Of a stretch of 64,000 nucleotides of DNA, positions 25,380-37,433 are shown piece after piece. The notes beneath the pieces are model-generated. The model saw nothing but the letters and a program-made list of their open reading frames with translations, ran no database searches and was not told the origin of the DNA. Location: the NCBI RefSeq assembly GCF_008831285.2, contig NC_045143.1, forward strand, positions 19,119,655 through 19,183,654, written 5' to 3'. Both the position numbers and the translations under genes were made by a program. Source of the DNA: Nymphaea colorata. Its lineage: Eukaryota; Streptophyta; Magnoliopsida; Nymphaeales; Nymphaeaceae. The first letter of the stretch is position 1, and every line of letters begins with the position of its first letter.

Positions 25380-26024
25380 TTACATTGAACTACACAAACC
25401 CATCCTCTTAACAGGTTCAAAGAACATACCAGATGCTAGCGCTTTAGTAAGAGGATCTGCAACCATATCTGTAGTTCCAATGTATTGAATACACACTAGT
25501 TGATTCTCTGTCCTTTCCTTAACAACAAAATACTTAAGTTCCATATGCTTACAAGAAGTAGTACTTTTGTTGTTGTTGGAAAATGACACTTCAGCTTCAT
25601 TATCACAGTGAACCTTAAGTGGTCTATCAATAGAATCCACTATCTTGAGCTGTGAAATGAAATTCTTTATCCAAATTGCCTGTGATGTAGTCTCATATAA
25701 TGCAATGAATTCTGCTTCCATGGTGGGAGCAGCAGTCACAGTCTGCTTTTTGCTCTCCCATGAGATGGCACCTCCTGATAGAAGGAAAACAAAACCAGTA
25801 GTAGACTTTCTACTATCGGTACATCCTCCAAGATCGGCATCAGAATAGCCAATCACTTCTAAATGGTCCACCTTGCGATATGTCAACATGTAATCTTTTG
25901 TCCCTTGCAAGTACCGCATGACTCTCTTTACGGCCTTCCAATGTGCCATGCTTGGATTAGACTGAAATCTACCAAGCATGCCAACAGCAAAGGAAAGGTC
26001 AGGCTTAGTACAAATCTGCGCATA
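25380..26024 (-). pseudogene. Copia 2 RNase H
   Basis: RNase H domain with YSDADLGGCTDSRKSTTGF, the HCDNEA block and the terminal ADPLTKAL motif. It is separated from the RT by a single TAG at 26025-26027 in the same frame. Its end lies about 200 bp before the 3' LTR. Confidence 0.9.
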
Positions 26025-27185
26025 CTACAAGCTGCCAACCGCAGATGCATATGGAATGTTGATCATTTGTGCCTTTTCAAATTTGTCCTTTGGACAATCA
26101 TTTAGGCTCAATTTATCTCCTTTAACTATGGGTGCCGAAATAGGAGAACAATTCTTCATCCCATATCTTTTAAGAACTTTATTGATGTATGCTGATTGGG
26201 AGAGACTTAAAACACATTTAGATCTGTCTCGACGAATCTCAATGCCAAGAACAAATGAAGCCTCACCCATGTCCTTCATCTCAAAATGAGATGCGAGAAA
26301 AAGTTTGGTTTCTGTTAGCAATTGAAGATAATTTGAAGCAAGCAAAATGTCATCCACATATAAAGTTAAAATTATGAACTTACTCCCACATGTCTTAGGA
26401 TACACACATCGATCAATGATGTTTTCTGTAAACCCAAAAGTCATAATGACTTCGGAAAACTTAATGTACCATTGACGTGAGGCCTGTTTAAGTCCATAAA
26501 TCGCTTTATTAAGCTTGCAAACCAAATGATCTTTACCACTCTCAGAAAACCCTTGAGGTTGATCCATATATACCTCTTCATCTAAATCACAATTCAAGAA
26601 AGCCGTTTTCACATCCATCTGATGTAGCTCTAAGTCAAAATGAGCTACAAGTGCAAGAACGATCATCATTGACTCTTTAGCAGAGACAGGTGAATATGTC
26701 TCATTATAGTCAATGCCCTTCATTTCTGTGAATCCTTTAGCAACCAATCTTGCCTTGTATATCTCTATGTTGCCTTTAGAGTCCCTCTTAGTCTTATAGA
26801 CCTATTTACATCCTACGGGTTTTACTCCTTCAGGGAACGACACAAGGCTCTACGTCGGGTTTTTAGCCATAGAGTCAAGCTCTTCTTTCATGACATTAAT
26901 CCAGTGCCTATATTGTTTGCTTTCAACGGCTTCAATGAATGTGAAAGGATCATCATCAACATCTATGAAATCACTAGGCTCTTGTAGGTATACCACATAG
27001 TCTGATGATATGACAGATCTCCTGGCCCTTGTAGATCTACGAACATGTAATTGATCATTTTCAATTTGTATGTCCACATCCTGTTCGTGTTCATCAGTAT
27101 GATCTACACTTAATTCATCTGGATCTGATGCATTGCCTGTATGATTTGCATTCATGTCATCCTGGGAGACAACATAATCATACAC
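26025..27185 (-). pseudogene. Copia 2 linker and reverse transcriptase
   Basis: An acidic linker (27185 to about 26860, Asp/Glu-rich, with RRSTRARR) leads into the [30 protein letters not shown], and the catalytic YVDD (YVDDILLAS), which is intact. In-frame TAG codons occur at about 26850 and at 26802-26804, and the domain ends at TAG 26025-26027. Some of these stops fall where tryptophan or glutamine codons are expected, suggesting C-to-T type decay. Confidence 0.9.
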
Positions 27186-27245
27186 ATTTATATTCTCTTT
27201 ATCAGGTTTACTTTCAGTATCCTGTATTTCCTCAAAATTGAGGTT

Positions 27246-28010
27246 TTATAATGCATCTAACCCAAATGAGCCATCTTCCAGGAACTTAGCCTTATCTGTT
27301 TCTACAATATGTGGTGTATGAGATGGACAATAAAACCTATAGCCTTTCGATCTTTCTGGATAACCAATAAAGAAACCACTGGTTGTTCTAGGATCAAAGG
27401 CTTTTATGTAGGGGTTATACAATTTAGCTTCAGCAGGACATCCCCATATGTGCATATAAGAAAGAGAAGATTTCCTACCTGTCCATAACTCGTAAGGAGT
27501 TGTGGGAACAGCCTTAGTAGGAACCCTATTCTGTATATGCACTGCTGTCCTGAGAGCTTCACCCCACAAGGTTAGAGGGAGAGTAGAGTAATTTAACATA
27601 GCTCGAACCATTTCTTTAAGAGTACGATTTCTTCTTTCAGCAACACCATTTTGGTAGGCGCTGCCTGGCATAGTGTATTGAGGCACAATGCCTTCTTCCT
27701 TTAGAAATCGCGCTAATGGTCCCTTCCTTTGTCCCATCTTAGTGAACCTACCATAATATTCACCACCTCTATCTGATCTGACTATCTTGATAACCTCACC
27801 GGTTTGTTTCTCTACTTCTTTCTTATAGTCTTTGAAAACTTGACACACATCAGATTTTTCAAAGATTAAGTAGAGATACAAATACCGAGAATAGTCATCT
27901 ATAAAGGTGACAAAATACTTTTCGCCTGTGTAACAAGGAGAGAAAGGTCCACAAACATCTGTGTGAACAATTCCTAATCTTTCAGCACATCGCTCGGCAC
28001 CTTCTTTATA
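27246..28010 (-). pseudogene. Copia 2 integrase
   Basis: Core region with VRSDRGGEY (second catalytic Asp), the [10 protein letters not shown] block holding the catalytic Glu, [16 protein letters not shown], and the [17 protein letters not shown]-terminal block. The N-terminal part to about 28010 is out of frame with the gag-protease frame because of at least two small indels around 28000-28025. A TAA at 27246-27248 ends the open stretch. Confidence 0.9.
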
Positions 28011-28014
28011 TATG

Positions 28015-29361
28015 TTAGTTTGCCTTTATGCAATCTACACATATGTCGTTATCTGTAAAATCAAGAGATCGTAAGATCCTTTCATTTATGAGTCTCTTTA
28101 TTCTCTTTTCAGAGATATGACCCAAATAGCAGTGCCATAGCATGTATGAATTATCCTTTATGGTACTACGCTTATTGCCACTTATACAATGACTAGAAAC
28201 CAACAATTCAGGAGATTGGATCTTCACATTCAACTTGTATAAACCATCACACAAAATAGCAGAACCAATTTCAACAAGATCTTTATAAATCAACATTTTT
28301 GAATTTTCAAACTTTAAACAGAAATCAAATTTGTCCAGTCTTGATACAGAAATTAAGTTTCTACTATATGATGGAACAAAGAAAACATCATGAAGATCCA
28401 AAACAAAGCCAGTATCAAGCCTAATCTGGCATTCTCCTACAGCTTTCACATGTGAGTGCATTTTGTTTCCTGAGAAAATGCTCCTCTCATGTAGTGTTGG
28501 TTCCCTTTTGCTCAGAAAGTCCTGTAAATTATTGGCAATATGCACAGTAGCACCAGAGTTAATCCACCAGCTATTAATAGGAACATGTAACATATTACTT
28601 TCAAGTGAAACAAATGACATGTTATCTTTCTTCTCTAACCAATTCTTGTACTTGATGCAGTCTGACTTCTTATGCCCCTTTTTCTTACAAAAGAAACACT
28701 TTATAGGGGCTAAGTTAGTCTGCGCAGTTTGAGAAACAGTTTGTCCTGTTGACTTCTTCTTGGGACTCCTTTTCATTGAATTTTTCTTCATGCCAACTTT
28801 ACCAGCCCCAGAGTGAGAAACCATATGTGCACTTTGCAACTTCTCACCCTTCATTCTTTCCTCCTCTTCAACACACTTAGACATCAATTCATTGAATGTC
28901 CATTCAGTATTATGTGTGTTGTAACTGATCTTAAAAGGAGTGTATTCAGCTGGTAAAGAGGTCAAAGTAAAGAATACCAAGAATGATTCAGAAATAGTCA
29001 ACTTCATGTCATTCAATTGAGAAGCAATGTTCCTCATTTCTAACATATGCTGGCGAATATTACCCTCTCCTTGATATTTCATAGATATTAACTTTGACAT
29101 TAGGGTACTGGCTCTGACTTTTTGAGAACTGACAAACTGAGCTTCAACTGCATCCAAGAACTCTCTCACCAATCTACAAGGTGGGATAGCACCACGTATG
29201 TTCTTAGCGACCATTGATTGCAAAAGCAACAAGTTTAGTCGGTTAGAACGCTCCCACTTGTCAAAATACACTATTTCATTATGTGTACTTTCTGGTGTAA
29301 GAGGTGGTGGCTCAGGTCGCCTCAAAGCCATATCTAGATCCATATACCCCAATGTAAACAC
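28015..29361 (-). pseudogene. Copia 2 gag, protease and integrase zinc region
   Basis: One open stretch of about 440 codons, probably starting at ATG 29343 (MDLDMALRR). It contains a UBN2-type gag, the CCHC zinc knuckle CFFCKKKGHKKSDC, the protease region WWINSGATVHIAN and the integrase zinc region (LWHCYLGH...CVDC). The protease catalytic Asp of the D-S-G triad is replaced by Asn, which should inactivate it. The frame is lost at about 28015. Confidence 0.92.
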
Positions 29362-31108
29362 AACATTTTCTTTTCATTCAGCATAATTTGAATCATCAAG
29401 TAAAGGGATAGAATTTGAGCCATTAAAATAAATAGATCCAAACACTGCAGACGACAAAAGACATCTATAAGTTGACATGCATTATATGAGACAAACCATA
29501 TGGAACAGTAAACCAAATAAAGGCTCTTTATGTCTACTATTTCCAAGACAAATACCCGGGGTCATTAGGATACTACTTTGGTAATATACCTAATACGCAC
29601 ATGTATTCCATCTTAACTTTATCTAGTAAAACTAGGAAATGTAAATCCAAACTATAGTTAAGCATAACACCTTTGGGTGTAAAATGACAGAACTATGTAA
29701 GGATCTATTTTCATATTTTACTCTACTTATTTTCCTGAACATAACACACTACCTTTGGGTAATTATGCTACTTCAAATGAGAATAAGTACAACATGAAAC
29801 ACTAATGTACCTTTAAATCATGAGTAATCACTTTGGTTAGGTATGACATGATTTAACTAATCATAGGCTCTTTACATTAGCGTTATCGTACAACTTTATG
29901 ATCATGCAATAAAATTTAACTTTAGCATAATCCTAAACAAAACATGATACAAAAACATAATATGTCACAACAACACATTTAAAAATGAAATACACGAATC
30001 ACATGAATCATTTCTACATAATCAACTTAATGCTATCTAAATTATTCATTAAAGCTCCATAAAACATAATGAATCGGTCCCGTATCGATCTAAAATGATC
30101 GAATCAATCCATTAATCACCTTAAATGGGCATAAAAACACATATACAGCTTCCTCTAGCTTAGAACCGGTCCCGTATCAGTCCTAAATGGACCGAACCGG
30201 TGGAAAACTAGATGTCCCGGTCTGAAAAGGGAAAGAACCAGTCTCAAACAACTCTGAATCAGTTTGAAAAAGCCTAAATCGGTTTTGAAACTGAATGAAC
30301 CGGCCTGAAAATCAACTGAACCGGTCCAGAAAAGATCCGAATCGGTCCCAAAATGTTCGAACCGATCTTGAAACGGACCGTATCGGTTCTTACAGACCGA
30401 ATGGATACGGGTCGGGTCTGACAGGACCCGACCCGATCCAGAAACTCAAAACACGGGCGAAAGTCGAGCGGAAAACGATTTTTTTTTAATAATCTTTATG
30501 GATCCGGGTCGGGTCATACTGACCCGACCCGGGTCCGACCCACCCGCTCGACTGCGCGAGCGGTTTCGTGGAAGGCCGAAATGCCTCCCACCGCCGCTGC
30601 CCTAGCCTGACGGTAGAGGAGATGGAGGCGCCACAGCCGGCCCTCCCACCGGCCGTGAGAGGTTTCCGGTGGTCGTCGGTTGCCGTCCGGCATCCGACGA
30701 CACCGCCGGCCACTCCCAGTGGCAGGTGGACAAGAACGCCCCCCCCCCCCCCTTTCTTTGATGTTGTAAACAGAAAACGAAGGGGGAGGCGTTGGGCGAT
30801 CCTCATTCCCGTTCCCCCATTTCTGTTTTTCGTGGCTGCCCAGACGCAAGGGAGCCGTCGGGGGGGGGGGGGGTCGAACCGGGATTGGCTGGAGGCCGTC
30901 CGATGCTTTCCGACGACAAACGCCTGCTCACAACCGACCGTCCCTATCCCTGTTCGTGTCCCTGTGGCTGCAATGGAAGCCAACGGCTTCCATCACCCAC
31001 GCGATGGAGGCTGTCGCCCTCTTTCCACATTTCTGCCCTATTCTCTTTGCATGAAAACAGAATGCAAAGGGAAATGCGCAGCGGAAGCGTGGTGGCCCAT
31101 AACCCATT
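29362..31108 (-). other. Copia 2 untranslated leader with repeats and GC-rich insert
   Basis: No gene is visible. 29400-30060 is AT-rich. 30230-30480 contains a degenerate tandem array of about 21 bp with the core GAACCGGTCC-GAAAA. 30480-31090 is GC-rich, with a run of 14 C (30739-30752) and a run of 14 G (30860-30873). The long open frames on both strands in the GC-rich part look compositional. The part nearest the 5' LTR reads ATGGGTTATGGGCC, a possible primer site that is not the usual initiator-Met type. Confidence 0.6.
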
Positions 31109-31512
31109 GTTGGAGCTTTGCTAGAAATCTAGATAGCGCACAAACGAAATATGCAGAAATCGATACGGACATTCATGATTCATGTGTTTCATATAGGGCG
31201 GAAGAAGAACCTGTAGAGGCGACCGCCGACTGAATGTCGGCGGCTGTGGGAAGAACGGCTACAGTCCCCATAGAGTCGTTCCCCTGCGGCATTGGCGGCG
31301 GCGGTGGCGGCGGCAATGGGTTTCTCTCCTCAGCCATAGCAGCCCAGTGATGGGGACAGGCAATTCACGAATGGCTAAGGGGACCGATTACCCAGACGGT
31401 AAAAACTGAATGTGTCTCACACCATCACAAGACACGAGTATTTATACTTAGGGTCCGAAACAGATATGGACCCGTATCGACGCAGGACTATCCAGATGGG
31501 GAAATCCCAACA
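31109..31512 (-). repeat. 5' LTR of copia element 2
   Basis: 404 bp, about 95% identical by eye to 24769-25179. It is shorter mainly in the GGC triplet array. Confidence 0.92.
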
Positions 31513-32544
31513 GAATTACCTTGCCAGAGGCACAGGGGTTTTGGGGGGAACATGGAGCCGTGATTTAGTTGAGGCTGCTTCGAAAGGGGTTCTCACTGGA
31601 GCTCCATTACCATTCTGCGAACCAGATCCATCGTCGAGGGTCCCCACCGGAGCCCCCTTGCATTCGTTTGGAGGAGGTAGGGAACCAGATGTTTTGTCTT
31701 CCTCCCATCAACAGACGAAATCTACAGCCATGGGTAGACTGAGGCAAGGAATCTGGCCATCATTCCTCAGTTTGGTGGAGTTGCCCGAGTGGTCGAGACC
31801 CACAGCTGGAAGGACGTTGAACCACCGTCGGGAGGGTATGGCCAGATTCGACTGTTGGTGGTCTGCCCACCGGCGAGCAGGCAAAGATGCCCATTGGCGT
31901 GGGGCTTTCGTCGCTTTGGCTAGGCAGAGAGAGGCAGGGCGAACATCGACATTCCCGTCATCGGCTGGTGGTGGTGCAGGAACGCTGCCAGCAGCGGCAA
32001 AATCAGCTTCATTCCTTCTGCAACTGACGGGTAAAACCTGGAGGTATCCCTATCCAATCAACCTTCACCCGTGGATTGGCCACCCGATGGCGAGCATGGA
32101 CTGAGGGGCCACTGCTATTCACCCACCATTATCAAGGGTGGGAGGTGGTGGGCACCCCATCCTCTTTTGGTGAGTTACCCATTCCACCTCTTGTCTAAGG
32201 CGAAAAGGGGAAACCACCAGCGAAGCCTGAAGAGTAATATTGAGGGTTCACTGGGGTTCGAGTTGGTCATAAGACCGGTTCAAACTGAATCAGGTTTTGG
32301 ACCCAATTCAGGCCCGTATCACCTGATTCTCGGGTATAGGGATCCCAATCTGGGTTCAAGCCAGTTCTTTCCATCATTTGAAACAGGATCTGATTTGGGG
32401 GTGCTCGTAGATCGTATCCAAACTTGCATTCTTTTTCCACAGCCACAATCAAAGCTGCCACCTTGATCAGCAAGAGAAGATTGTGGCAATGGGAGGACAT
32501 TACGATGGAGACAAGATGATGCCATGTGGGTGGTTGTTGATTGA
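31513..32544 (+). other. Degraded sequence, probably retrotransposon interior
   Basis: This resumes right after the copia 2 target duplication. It is GC-richer than its surroundings and shows only short frames without a recognised domain. By position it could be gag or a deleted pol part of the gypsy remnant that follows. Confidence 0.35.
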
Positions 32545-33539
32545 CTCATGAAGTCTGCTCATTTCTTGCCAATCAGAATCAATCAGACATTGGAAAGCCT
32601 CGCAGACATATATTGGCGAGATAGTGAGATTGCATAGAGTACCAAAGTCTATTATTGCAGATCGAGAATCATGTTTTTTCTCCAAGTTTTGGGGCCAATT
32701 GTAAAAGGCGTTGGGTACCAAGCTTAAGTTGAGCACAGTGTTCCACCCCCAAACTGATGGGTGATTTGAGAGGACCATTTAGACCTTAGAGGATATGCTA
32801 CGTGCATGTGTTTTAGATTAGAAAGGAGAATGAGATAAACATGTCAAATTGGTAAAATTTACATATAATAACAGTTGCTAGTCTAGTATCGCAATGTCAC
32901 CTTTGGAGGTCTTGTATGGGAGGCTATGCAGATTGCCAACTTGTTGGGTCGAATTGGGTGAGGGCAAAATCGAAAATCCTTTGGTATTGTAGCTTTATAC
33001 CGACCAAGTACAATCGATAATTTAAAAGTTATTGACAACTCAGAGTAGACAAAAAAGGTCAGGACTCTCTTGAAAGGTCAGGAAGTTATGCAGAAATTCA
33101 AGGCAGAGAGTTTGCTTTTGAGGTTGGTGATCTTGTATTTTTGAAAATTTCACCCACTAAAAGCGTTTTTCGATTCAGTATTAAGGAAAAATTGAACCTG
33201 ATGTTCAATGGACCTTTTGAGATATTAGAGAAGGTGGAACGTACAAATTGGCACTACCACCTAATTTGAGTCATGTTCATGCTGCTTTTCATGTTTCCAT
33301 ACTTCGAAAGTATGTGCTAGATCCTACACAAGTAATCAACTTTCAAGGTATTTAGGTGCAAGATAATTTGATGATTGAATAAAAACCTATTAGAATTGTA
33401 GATCAAAGAGAGCAATTACTTCACACTAAGAGAATTCATTTAGTAAAAGTGGAATGACACCACCATAGGTTGAAGGAGAGCACATGGGAACTCGATGATG
33501 AAATGCAAAAGAAGTATCCACATCTGTTCTTGCATTGAG
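32545..33539 (+). pseudogene. Ty3/gypsy integrase and C-terminal region (broken)
   Basis: Translation in shifting frames gives KSAHFLPIR, the ADRESCFFSKFWG block with a catalytic Asp, FHPQTDG followed by ERT with the catalytic Glu, LEDMLRACVLD, and the C-terminal segments PPNLSHVHAAFHVSILRKYV and STWELDDEMQKKYPHLF. This is the order and wording of plant Ty3/gypsy (chromovirus-type) integrases. Several stops (for example at about 32769 and 32816) and frameshifts make it a relic. Protease, RT and RNase H are not visible upstream. Confidence 0.85.
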
Positions 33540-33585
33540 GTATGATCTAAATTTAGATGATGCAATTTTATTTAAGAAGGTAGGA

Positions 33586-34640
33586 TGTAACATTTTACAT
33601 CTTTGCATGGCGGATTGGATCAAGTCCAAACCTAGACCCAAACACCACTGCATGAAGAGGAGCCTGATGCTGATTCTCCCTCTCCGTCTTCGTTCCTCTT
33701 GTTGATGCATGATGTAGAGAAGCATGAGGCAGAAGGAGGTGTAGCGGTGGCTGAGGTGAAGGGCGACGGCGATGCACAGGTGAGCCCTGTCGGTCTCTCT
33801 TCATCTCTTCTATCTTCTCCTTCCCCCTCTCGCTGATCTTTGTCCATCTCCCTCTCTATCCCATGTCTTCTCATTGAATCCCTCTCTCACTCCTGCAAGC
33901 TCTCACACCCTCTCACCCTCCTTTGTTAGTCTCTCATCCCTCTACTCGCACTCTCTCTACTGTCGGTCTCCTCTCACTCACAGTGTCTCTCACTCTTACC
34001 GTCACTGTCACATGTCTCTCGGCACTTTCCCTCTCGCCTGTCTTTTTTTTCCCATGTCCAGTTGTTATCTCCCCTAACCAATGTGTGTGTCAAAATCAGC
34101 CAAACCACCTCCCTCATGACCAGATGCCCTCTTCTAGTGGCAGACCCCTCTTTTGATCTTTTTTTCGCTCATTCTCATCCTCTTTTTGCTGCCGTTGTGT
34201 CAGATTGCAGCTAACGGGGTCCGTCTCCCCCCTCCTACCAGCAATTAGACTGTGTTATTGGTGGCAACTACAAACAATCTTTGGCATTGGTGCTTAGTCG
34301 AGCGGTTAGTGTGGCTGCCGGGAGCACTATAGCAGTTAGAACTCTAAGAGTGGGGTGAGCAATGCCTAATCTAGCCTAAATTATGTAATGTTTTCTGTTA
34401 GTGCATATATAATTATTATTTGAGCATACTAGATTCAAGATTGGATGATTTAGAATGCACGTTCGAGACTTTACTATATTAGGGAAGGTCTATGACGATT
34501 TTGAAGGGTCAAGGATATATGTATATAATTAATTTTTAGCATAATGGGTTTATTTTTTAAGCGATTAGGAAGCATGGAAGAAATTTGATGTTGTCGAGAA
34601 GGTTTAGGACCGTTTTAGCGAACTCGTGATGTATGCTATT
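33586..34640 (+). repeat. Start of the gypsy 3' LTR (right end uncertain)
   Basis: The purine tract AAGAAGGTAGGA (33574-33585) is immediately followed by TGTAACATTTTACATC, a common start for plant gypsy LTRs. The sequence goes on through CT-rich segments (33800-34060). No matching 5' LTR was found, so the right end is a guess. Confidence 0.5.
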
Positions 34641-35170
34641 GTTGATGTGCATATCTATTTGCATCCCCAAAAATATTTAGTTTTTGGAGTACTCCTGAAA
34701 AATGAGGTTTTATTTTGAAATGAGAGAGAAATGGACTCACCCGTCGGTACGAGGATTGACCATTCCTAGTGCCTTTACCGGGGGTAATCAATCCAAGGGC
34801 TATGTTTAATCTTGATGCATTTGGTGTTTGAGAAAATATTGAAATTTTGATGTTTCAAATGTTTGAGAAAGTGAATAATCTTTTGAGTGTAAATCATTTT
34901 GATTTGAAAAATTTTGAATTGAGAAATCTTTACAAATATCATTTGAAAACCTTTGAAGATCACTTTTGGAGATCACTTTAGTGTTCTCTTGAGACTCAAG
35001 TAGGTTTGAGGTTTTGCTTTACTTCGGTTATAACCTTGTTAGAGCTCAATCTCATCTTGTTTATGTTCTTTTAGAGAGATGTTTGTGATCATAAGTGATG
35101 TTAAGTGAATGTAGATGTATGGATGCATTGATCCCACATGATTAGAGAGAAATCATTCATTCCTAACATA
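34641..35170. other. AT-rich stretch without gene
   Basis: Nothing coding recognised. It may continue the gypsy LTR (ACTCACCCGTCGGTACGAGG near 34736). Confidence 0.4.
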
Positions 35171-35875
35171 ACACTCATCTAAAAGACATTCATACCATCA
35201 CATACATCTAAGTTTCTTATTTTTGTTTATAAGATTGTCATAAATATAATTATGAAAAGAGAAAAGTTTTTGAAAATAGGATGGGGTGGTAGACCATCAA
35301 GCATGATTCCAATATGGGGTAATTACTTGATTTTTTGGTCTTGGTGAAGTCGACAAATGAGAAGTTAAAACCTTAGATCTTTGGAGAAAAATATCCAAAA
35401 GAATGAAAAAGTTGAAATATTCCCATAGATAAAAGAGAGAAAGAAAGAGATTTTAAAGATCACTAAATAAAAGATTTAAAAGGAGCGGAAGATACGTATC
35501 TTTATACATATATGTACATATGTATACACTCATCTAAAAGACATTCATACCATCACATACATCTAAGTTTCTTATTTTTGTTTATAAGATTGTCATAAAT
35601 ATAATTATGAAAAGAGAAAAGTTTTTGAAAATAGGATGGGGTGGTAGACCATCAAGCATGATTCCAATATGGGGTAATTACTTGATTTTTTGGTCTTGGT
35701 GAAGTCGACAAATGAGAAGTTAAAACCTTAGATCTTTGGAGAAAAATATCCAAAAGAATGAAAAAGTTGAAATATTCCCATAGAAAAAAGAGAGAAAGAA
35801 AGAGATTTTAAAGATCACTAAATAAAAGATTTAAAAGGAGCGGAAGATACGTATCTTTATACATATTTTATATGT
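35171..35875. repeat. 355-bp near-perfect tandem duplication
   Basis: The segment starting ACACTCATCTAAAAGACATT at 35171 is repeated from 35526 with an offset of 355 bp. The only substitution I noticed is in the CCCATAGATAAAAGAG versus CCCATAGAAAAAAGAG stretch, and the ends drift apart in TA-rich sequence. Such similarity implies a recent event. Confidence 0.92.
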
Positions 35876-36282
35876 ATAGACATACATGTATATATGTATA
35901 TATATACATATATGTACATGTACATACATGAAAATTTGTCAAAGGGAAGGATTAACTCAAATGGAGAGAGAGAATAAAATCTTAGAAAGAGAGAGAGAGG
36001 GAGATAGAGAAATGCAAATACATATATACATACTATCATATATGCATATATATAAAAGTTTATAAAAAGAGGTATTGACTCGAAGAGAGAGAGATTTTAG
36101 AAGAAAAGAGATGGAGAAACATATATATCTATATATATATATATATATCTATATATATATATATATATATATATAGTGTGTGTGTGTGTGTGTAAGAAAT
36201 TTATAGAAGAAGATATTTAACTTGAAGAGAGAAACAAAAGATTCTAGATAGTGAAAATGGAACACACACACACACCCACACC

Positions 36283-36319
<37 letters not shown>

Positions 36320-36540
36320 GCACTCATATGTATATGAAAATTCATAAAATAATATATTGAAACATAGGGAGAAGGACAAATAGAGATACTCATGTGCACG
36401 TATAAATAAATAACATGTATATACATACATGTCTTCATGAGAGTTGAAATAAAAAAAATGACTTGAAGATATCCGACTTCGATTTTTATGTAGGTCGGAG
36501 AGGAACTTGGGCTCATGCAAGAGCCTAAGCTAAGTCTCCA
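35876..36540. repeat. Cluster of degenerate repeats mixed with TA/GT/CA microsatellites
   Basis: Blocks like AAATTTATA-GAAGA-TATTNACT-GAAGAGAGA recur near 35930, 36050, 36200 and 36335. They are separated by (TA)n at 36121-36175, (GT)n at 36176-36192 and a CA/TA tract at 36262-36320. The 355-bp unit ends with a related block. Confidence 0.7.
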
Positions 36541-37424
36541 ATGCCTCATTAGAGAGAGTTCTTGCTTTTGAAATTCTTTTGAACAGCATTGATTTCAAAT
36601 ATTTTATATATTAACCTAAAACATTATTATTTTGTTTGTTACAAGGAAATATATTTCTTCCACCATTAGGTATGAAAGAAAATCAAGCAACATAATAAGA
36701 CACTCATTATGGTTCCTAATCAGGTGATTAAGAAGGAAACTAAACGTAAGAATATCATAAAAATGCATTTTTAACATGTATATATTTGTGAATGGCTTTC
36801 TCAGGTTGGACAAACCCCAAACTCAAAATGAACATAATAATAGAGAAGAATCCCAACCGAAACACTCATTCTCACTGCTCATTCATATATAAATGGAAAA
36901 ATCAATCAATTATGCATGAATAATATCTCAAAACAAAGCAACCTTCAAGAAAGAGAGAAACATGTTTCAATCCTAAAATGAAATCTTATTTCATCTTTTC
37001 ATGCTCTCGGTGCACTCAAGAATAACTTCTTGACTCCAAAGATGAGTTGACTCAAAAGAGGAGATTTAAGAGCTATCTTATATGGCGATGAGGAGTTGAA
37101 GAAGAGAGGGAATGATGAAAATACTTGGAGTGGAATAGTAATTACATACCTCTAATGTGAATTGTTTAGAAGATGAATCTCTTACTTCGGATGATCCTAA
37201 ACTTGCTTTGGGTAAAGCTTCAAGGTGATGTAGATATGCGTTCAAGAGATCTTCTTGTGCTCCCTTGAAGAGTTGGACCTTGAACAAGCATGCTCCCAAG
37301 TTTGGAGAAGAAGAAGAGAAGAAGAGAGAAATAGAGAAAGAGAGCTAAGGGAAAACTCTAGGTCTGAGAATGCACTAGAGGTTCCCCAAGATTAGCTCAA
37401 GCCCAAGGTAGAAGATTATGGGGG
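36541..37424. other. Stretch without recognised gene
   Basis: AT-rich, with a GA-rich run at 37300-37350. A 73-codon open stretch on the minus strand (37078-37299) lies downstream of the TATA-like motif at 37425-37433, but its product matches nothing I know. Confidence 0.45.
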
Positions 37425-37433
37425 TATTTATAG
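37425..37433 (-). promoter_or_regulatory. TATA-box-like motif
   Basis: CTATAAATA on the minus strand, followed by a CT-rich leader-like sequence (37300-37350, minus). This resembles the core promoter of an LTR or of a small transcription unit. Motif evidence only. Confidence 0.3.

Larger units (their letters stand above)
24769..31512 (-). mobile_element. Structurally complete Ty1/copia retrotransposon with GAATT target duplication
   Basis: Two LTRs (24769-25179 and 31109-31512) start TGTTGG and end CCAACA. They flank gag, protease, integrase, RT and RNase H in copia order on the minus strand. A purine tract, AGTGGGAGAT, abuts the 3' LTR (25180-25193). The host sequence GAATT is present on both sides (24764-24768 and 31513-31517), showing a clean 5-bp target duplication. 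The LTRs differ by about a dozen isolated substitutions, one scrambled patch of about 20 bp and a GGC-repeat indel, so insertion is not recent. The coding region is broken by several stops and two frameshifts, so the copy is non-autonomous today. A 1.75-kb untranslated leader (29362-31108) is unusually long. Confidence 0.93.

Noticed and set aside
30486-31233. Open frames on both strands (110-221 codons) in GC-rich DNA
   Set aside because: They overlap in several frames inside the copia 2 leader and LTR, are interrupted by homopolymer runs and show no conserved motif.
31412-32104. 230-codon open frame
   Set aside because: It crosses the copia 2 LTR/flank junction, so it cannot be an ancestral gene; composition-driven.
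33874-34156. Ser/Leu-rich frames
   Set aside because: CT-rich LTR sequence; no domain.
34290-34360. tRNA-like string (AGTCGAGCGGTTAGTGTGG...)
   Set aside because: A-box-like look only; no cloverleaf, anticodon arm or T-arm GTTCRA could be placed.
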